From the NCBI GenBank assembly GCA_021202325.1, contig JAJQDF010000294.1, positions 1 to 16,823 of the forward strand: DNA of 16,823 nucleotides, in the 5' to 3' direction. Positions 13,934 through 16,823 of this stretch are shown piece after piece. Every line of letters starts with the position of its first letter. Positions within the stretch are counted from its first letter, which is position 1. The notes under the pieces are model-generated. The model saw only the letters and a program-made list of their open reading frames with translations, was not told the DNA's origin and searched no databases. This stretch comes from Clostridiales bacterium. Its GTDB lineage: Bacteria > Bacillota > Clostridia > Lachnospirales > Anaerotignaceae. The position numbers were made by a program, and so were the translations under genes.

Positions 13934-14881
13934 TTAAATGTAATTTTTGATATATCCATAGCCTTCCTTATCAATGTCGGCGGAAGGAATAAACCTAAGG
14001 GATGCACTGTTTATGCTGTAGCGCTTTTTTCCGCCCGGTTCATCGTAGATGTGGCCGAGGAAAGCCCTTCCCACACGGCTTATGGCCTGCATTGTCAAAT
14101 CCTCATCAAATACATCGGGAAATTCCTCTATGGCGTTGGGATCTATGGGCTTTTTGAAGGAAGCATAGCCGTCTCCCGCATCGTATTTATCCTTGGAGCT
14201 GAAAAGAGGCTCGCCGGTAGTTATGTCAACATATATGCCGTCGTCGAATTTATCCCAGTATTCGTTTTCGAAGGGAGACTCGCTCTCGTTTTCCTGGGTT
14301 ACGGCAAACTGAAGGGGAGTAAGGGTTTCCTTCAGCTCCTGTCTGGATTTCCTCGTATAGAGTGAGGGATCGATAACAGCGGCCTTCAATGTCCTTATTT
14401 TGTTAAAATTGATATGGCAGTAGCCCCTCGGGTTTTTGTCGAGATATTTCTGATGGTAAAGCTCGGCAGTGATATATTTTGTTAAAGGCAGACATTCCAC
14501 AACGACCTTTTCGGCATATCTCTTTTGCAGATTTAAAAGGGAAGCCTCTATCGTTTCCTTCTCGCTCTCGTCGGTGTAGTATATTCCTGTGCGGTACTGA
14601 CTGCCCACATCGACGCCCTGACGGTTTATGCTTGTGGGATCTATTGTGTAGTAGTATTCCTCCAAAAGCTCCGAAAGGGGAATGACATCGCTGTCGTAAA
14701 CAACCTTTACGGTTTCGCAGAAGCCGGTTTCCATTTTGTGCAGGTCGTTGTATTTTACATCGTCAAGATGGCCGTTGGCGTAGCCGACCTCGGTTTCAAT
14801 AACGCCCTTAACTTCTGTATCCATATATTTCTGCAGGCCCCAAAAGCATCCGCCTGCCAAGTAAATCTCCTTTTTATTCAT
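13934..14881 (-). CDS. msrA: Methionine sulfoxide reductase MsrA fused to a degenerate MsrB domain
   Basis: A 315-residue fusion. MsrA (1 to about 165) reduces methionine-S-sulfoxide and looks intact: GGCFWG with catalytic Cys12, EVGYANG, GSQYRTGIYY, and a likely resolving Cys154 in GYCHINF. The MsrB part (about 188-312) keeps the fold signatures TPLQFAVTQENESESPFENEYWD, GEPLFSS and INSASLRFIP. However, the catalytic Cys of RYC is Ser289 (codon AGC), the GWPSF Trp is Tyr239, and the first His of SHLGH is Phe274; His277 and Asn291 remain. Hence MsrB activity toward the R-sulfoxide is probably lost. The Cys or Thr usual in the FDSGCGW segment is Asp237. GGAGGT precedes the ATG. It is monocistronic, divergent from the MBL-fold gene. 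Confidence 0.93.
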   Translation of the reverse strand: MNKKEIYLAGGCFWGLQKYMDTEVKGVIETEVGYANGHLDDVKYNDLHKMETGFCETVKVVYDSDVIPLSELLEEYYYTIDPTSINRQGVDVGSQYRTGIYYTDESEKETIEASLLNLQKRYAEKVVVECLPLTKYITAELYHQKYLDKNPRGYCHINFNKIRTLKAAVIDPSLYTRKSRQELKETLTPLQFAVTQENESESPFENEYWDKFDDGIYVDITTGEPLFSSKDKYDAGDGYASFKKPIDPNAIEEFPDVFDEDLTMQAISRVGRAFLGHIYDEPGGKKRYSINSASLRFIPSADIDKEGYGYIKNYI

Positions 14882-14899
14882 ATAAACACCTCCGATATA

Positions 14900-14928
14900 A
14901 TTATAACACCAACCGGTCTTTCTTTAAA
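14900..14928 (-). promoter_or_regulatory. Candidate sigma-A promoter for msrAB
   Basis: On the minus strand TTTAAA (14923-14928), 17 bp, perfect TATAAT (14900-14905) with an upstream TG (extended -10). The predicted start lies about 12 bases before the ATG, so the leader would be very short, with the ribosome binding site at its 5' end. Confidence 0.6.
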
Positions 14929-14935
14929 GCCTGCC

Positions 14936-14964
14936 TTGCAAACAAATATGAAAAGAGATACAAT
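14936..14964 (+). promoter_or_regulatory. Sigma-A promoter for the MBL-fold gene
   Basis: TTGCAA (14936-14941), 17 bp, TACAAT (14959-14964). The predicted leader is about 27 nt. It is back to back with the msrAB promoter, the two -35 boxes being only seven bases apart. Confidence 0.7.
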
Positions 14965-14997
14965 AATCTCATCATTATTTTTTAGGGAGGAATGGCT

Positions 14998-15990
14998 GTG
15001 TACGAAAAAGTTTACTCAAATCCGGATGTTTACAAAATATTTGTTCCGCTGCCGGACAATCCGCTTCAAAATCTCAATTGCTTTGTTATAAAAACCGATA
15101 AGCGAAACCTCATTATCGATACGGGCTTTAACCGTCCGGAATGCGAAAAAGCTCTGAGGGATGGGCTTAATGAGCTTGAAATAGATATTAACGAAACAGA
15201 TTTGTATCTCACCCATCTGCACAGCGACCATGTGGGACTGGCGGCCACAATAATGCCGAAGTCTTCCACAATATATATGGGACGGGTTGACTATGACTAT
15301 CTCATGACATCGGTGACCGGAACCCATTGGGCGGATACCGAAAAGGAATTTCTCCGCCACGGCTTCCCCATGGACAAAATTATTGAGCTGAGAACAAGCA
15401 ACCCGGCCAGAGCCTACGAGGTTGCAGGCCCATTCGATGCTGTAAGGCTGGAGGACGGAGACAAGTTTACAGTGGGAGACTATGAGTTCAAATGCATATA
15501 TGTTCCGGGACATACGCCGGGGAATACATGCCTTTACTATGAGAAGGACGAGCTTATGTTTTTGGGCGACCATGTGCTTTTTGACATTACTCCCAACATA
15601 ACATCGTGGTTCGGCGTAAAAGACTCATTGAGCGACTACTTAGAAAGCCTGAAAAAGATAAGGCAGTACAAAATGAGGACAGCCCTTCCTGCCCACAGGA
15701 ACACAAAGGGCATAAATGTATATGACAGAATTGACCAGCTCCTTGTACATCATCAGGAAAGGCTGAAGGACACAGAAAAGGTTGTAAGAATGATACCCAA
15801 TTCCACGGCCTACGAAATAGCGGCCTATATGAAATGGTCCATGAGGGGACGCAGCTGGGAGGAATTCCCCGTCAGCCAGAGATGGTTCGCCGTGGGAGAA
15901 ACAATAGCCCATTTGGACTACCTTATGGCCAGAGGCGCAGTGAAATGCGATGTGGACTCTGAGGGAACGCATAGGTATACGATGATATAA
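14998..15990 (+). CDS. MBL-fold metallo-hydrolase with C-terminal winged-helix-like domain
   Basis: A 330-residue metallo-beta-lactamase-fold protein. Metal ligands are complete: THLHSDH (His73, His75, Asp77, His78), His172 in GHTPGN, Asp191 in GDHVLF and His233 in PAHR, consistent with a two-metal hydrolase. Residues about 245-325 resemble the C-terminal helical domain of the LACTB2/hydroxyacylglutathione-hydrolase-like group. The substrate is not evident; thioesters, lactones and nucleic acid are all used in this superfamily. The start is set by the ribosome binding site: AGGGAGG ends one base before an ATG at 14992, too close to use, but seven bases before the in-frame GTG at 14998, so GTG is preferred. 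It has its own promoter and a terminator downstream. Confidence 0.9.
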   Translation: MYEKVYSNPDVYKIFVPLPDNPLQNLNCFVIKTDKRNLIIDTGFNRPECEKALRDGLNELEIDINETDLYLTHLHSDHVGLAATIMPKSSTIYMGRVDYDYLMTSVTGTHWADTEKEFLRHGFPMDKIIELRTSNPARAYEVAGPFDAVRLEDGDKFTVGDYEFKCIYVPGHTPGNTCLYYEKDELMFLGDHVLFDITPNITSWFGVKDSLSDYLESLKKIRQYKMRTALPAHRNTKGINVYDRIDQLLVHHQERLKDTEKVVRMIPNSTAYEIAAYMKWSMRGRSWEEFPVSQRWFAVGETIAHLDYLMARGAVKCDVDSEGTHRYTMI

Positions 15991-16010
15991 CAGAAACATA
16001 TATTAGTTTT

Positions 16011-16044
16011 AAAACTCCCGTTGGTATTTTTGACGGGAGTTTTT
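16011..16044. terminator. Bidirectional terminator between the MBL-fold and VanY-like genes
   Basis: AAAACTCCCGT (16011-16021) pairs perfectly with ACGGGAGTTTT (16033-16043). A-runs and T-runs on both sides let it end transcription of both convergent genes. Confidence 0.9.
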
Positions 16045-16071
16045 GGTTTTATATGAAAAATGTCTATGCTC

Positions 16072-16785
16072 TCATATTTCTGCAGTCTCTAAGTATTCCT
16101 CAAGACAGAGACCATTGCCGGTTATATACTCGGCAGATTCCTCTTCCACATAGCGGAAATGCCAGGACTCATAGGAAATCTGGGTAATGTCCTCTTTGTC
16201 GGCAGGGTATCGAAGTATGAAGCCGTATTTCCAGCAGTTTTCCCTCAGCCATATGTTTTCGGCGGTTGTTTCCTGATTGTCGTCAAGAAGCTGATAATCG
16301 GCGGAGACTATGTCCAGCGCCAGACCTGTTTCGTGTTCGCTGTAACCGGGAGGCATAACCTGTTTAAGGGCTTCCTCGCAGGCGGAGTTGTAGTCCATGC
16401 CCTGCCCCATGTAGGTAGAAATGTCCTCGGCCAGTATTTCTTCCTGCCATTCACTGCTTCTGTAGGCACTGGCGATACAAAAGGAAAGCCCTTCTTCGCT
16501 GCCGTCGGAGAGCATTTGGCTGAGGGCATCATATATATCCTCATCCACTTGGGAATAACCGTTGTTAAGTGTCTTAAGGGTTACGGTGTAGTCATCGGGC
16601 AGGGGATTGTCCTTATTTACAAGTATAAGAAAACGGCTGTTTTCATCGTCCGTGCTGAAGGAGAGATTGGCGGCCTTAAATTTTCCGTCTTCGGACATTT
16701 TTGATATGCCGTAGGCCAGGGATATACACAAAATAAAAATTATTGCCTCTATCAGTATTATTAATCTCAATTTTTTTCTTCTCAT
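16072..16785 (-). CDS. VanY-like D-alanyl-D-alanine carboxypeptidase (peptidase M15B), membrane-anchored
   Basis: A 237-residue protein. A short basic N-terminus and a hydrophobic segment (about 6-26) form a signal anchor, so the catalytic part would act outside the membrane. The M15B zinc-site motifs are all present: SAYRSSEWQ (106-114), SEHETGLALD with His151 and Asp158, and ESWHFRYV with Glu206 and zinc ligand His209. By family it removes the terminal D-Ala from peptidoglycan stem peptides; it is likely a housekeeping cell-wall enzyme, since no vanRS, vanH/A/X or other resistance genes adjoin. AAGGAGG precedes the ATG, but it sits in a hairpin. The promoter lies beyond the right edge. Confidence 0.92.
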   Translation of the reverse strand: MRRKKLRLIILIEAIIFILCISLAYGISKMSEDGKFKAANLSFSTDDENSRFLILVNKDNPLPDDYTVTLKTLNNGYSQVDEDIYDALSQMLSDGSEEGLSFCIASAYRSSEWQEEILAEDISTYMGQGMDYNSACEEALKQVMPPGYSEHETGLALDIVSADYQLLDDNQETTAENIWLRENCWKYGFILRYPADKEDITQISYESWHFRYVEEESAEYITGNGLCLEEYLETAEI

Positions 16786-16788
16786 AAA

Positions 16789-16819
16789 ATTATCCTCCTT
16801 TTCATGAAAGAAGGATAAT
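16789..16819 (-). promoter_or_regulatory. Hairpin overlapping the ribosome binding site of the VanY-like gene
   Basis: On the minus strand ATTATCCTTCTTTCA is followed at once by TGAAAAGGAGGATAAT, its complement apart from one unpaired base and one mismatch. The 3' arm contains the AAGGAGG ribosome binding site. The outer eight pairs (16789-16796 with 16812-16819) are perfect. Confidence 0.6.
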
Positions 16820-16823
16820 ATAT

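Noticed and set aside
14004..14006. Selenocysteine at the MsrB active site
   Set aside because: Selenocysteine-containing MsrB would have UGA at this codon; the codon is AGC (Ser), in an uninterrupted frame.
16072..16785. Vancomycin resistance cluster
   Set aside because: Only a VanY-like M15B peptidase is present; no vanH, vanA/B ligase, vanX or vanRS neighbours, and such peptidases are common housekeeping enzymes.

Overview
This 16.8 kb window looks like chromosomal DNA from a low-to-mid GC Gram-positive anaerobe of the Bacillota, most likely a Clostridia/Lachnospirales-type genome. The signs are strong AGGAGG-type ribosome binding sites, consensus sigma-A promoters, a class A-like RNase P RNA, conserved firmicute pairs (recJ-apt, rpsU-yqeY), a FolT-type ECF S component, a PucR-type regulator, DegV and a VanY-like peptidase. 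The lineage is inferred from gene style only; no 16S rRNA or tRNA is present.

Layout. (1) 1-1637, plus strand: the 3' part of an Asp/Glu racemase-family gene, then trxB. (2) 1638-1930: a diverged tandem duplication of the 3' end and terminator of apt, leaving a small apt remnant between trxB and apt. (3) 1875-4676, minus strand: an FMN_bind membrane-anchored protein, recJ and apt, probably co-transcribed. (4) 4969-7227, plus: glgB, isolated from other glycogen genes. (5) 7244-7434: a 191 bp MITE-like element that ends just before the rpsU promoter. (6) 7446-8241: rpsU-yqeY with a textbook promoter and terminator. (7) 8299-8990: folT with its own promoter and an unassigned 5' leader. (8) 8991-9631: a run of small perfect hairpins, then rnpB with promoter and terminator. 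(9) 9672-10829: a PucR-family regulator. (10) 10875-11294, minus: a small HD-domain (SpoT/Mesh1-like) hydrolase. (11) 11325-11544: a second copy of the MITE-like element, whose right end carries the -35 box of the next gene. (12) 11579-12787, plus: a compact orphan large-type serine recombinase. (13) 12905-14881, minus: degV and an msrA-msrB fusion. (14) 14998-15990, plus: an MBL-fold hydrolase. (15) 16072-16785, minus: a VanY-like D,D-carboxypeptidase lipid- or membrane-anchored at its N-terminus.

Most genes are housekeeping: redox and oxidative repair (TrxB, MsrAB), purine salvage, DNA repair, translation, folate uptake, glycogen branching and cell wall trimming. I see no defence island, prophage, CRISPR array or biosynthetic cluster. 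The most unusual signals are an MsrB domain that has lost its catalytic Cys and other active-site residues while remaining full length, two related non-autonomous elements with TA-bounded terminal inverted repeats and nested palindromes, a serine recombinase with almost no coiled-coil tail and no cargo, the partial apt duplication, a chain of hairpins with 3-nt loops before rnpB, and a hairpin that would mask the vanY-like ribosome binding site.
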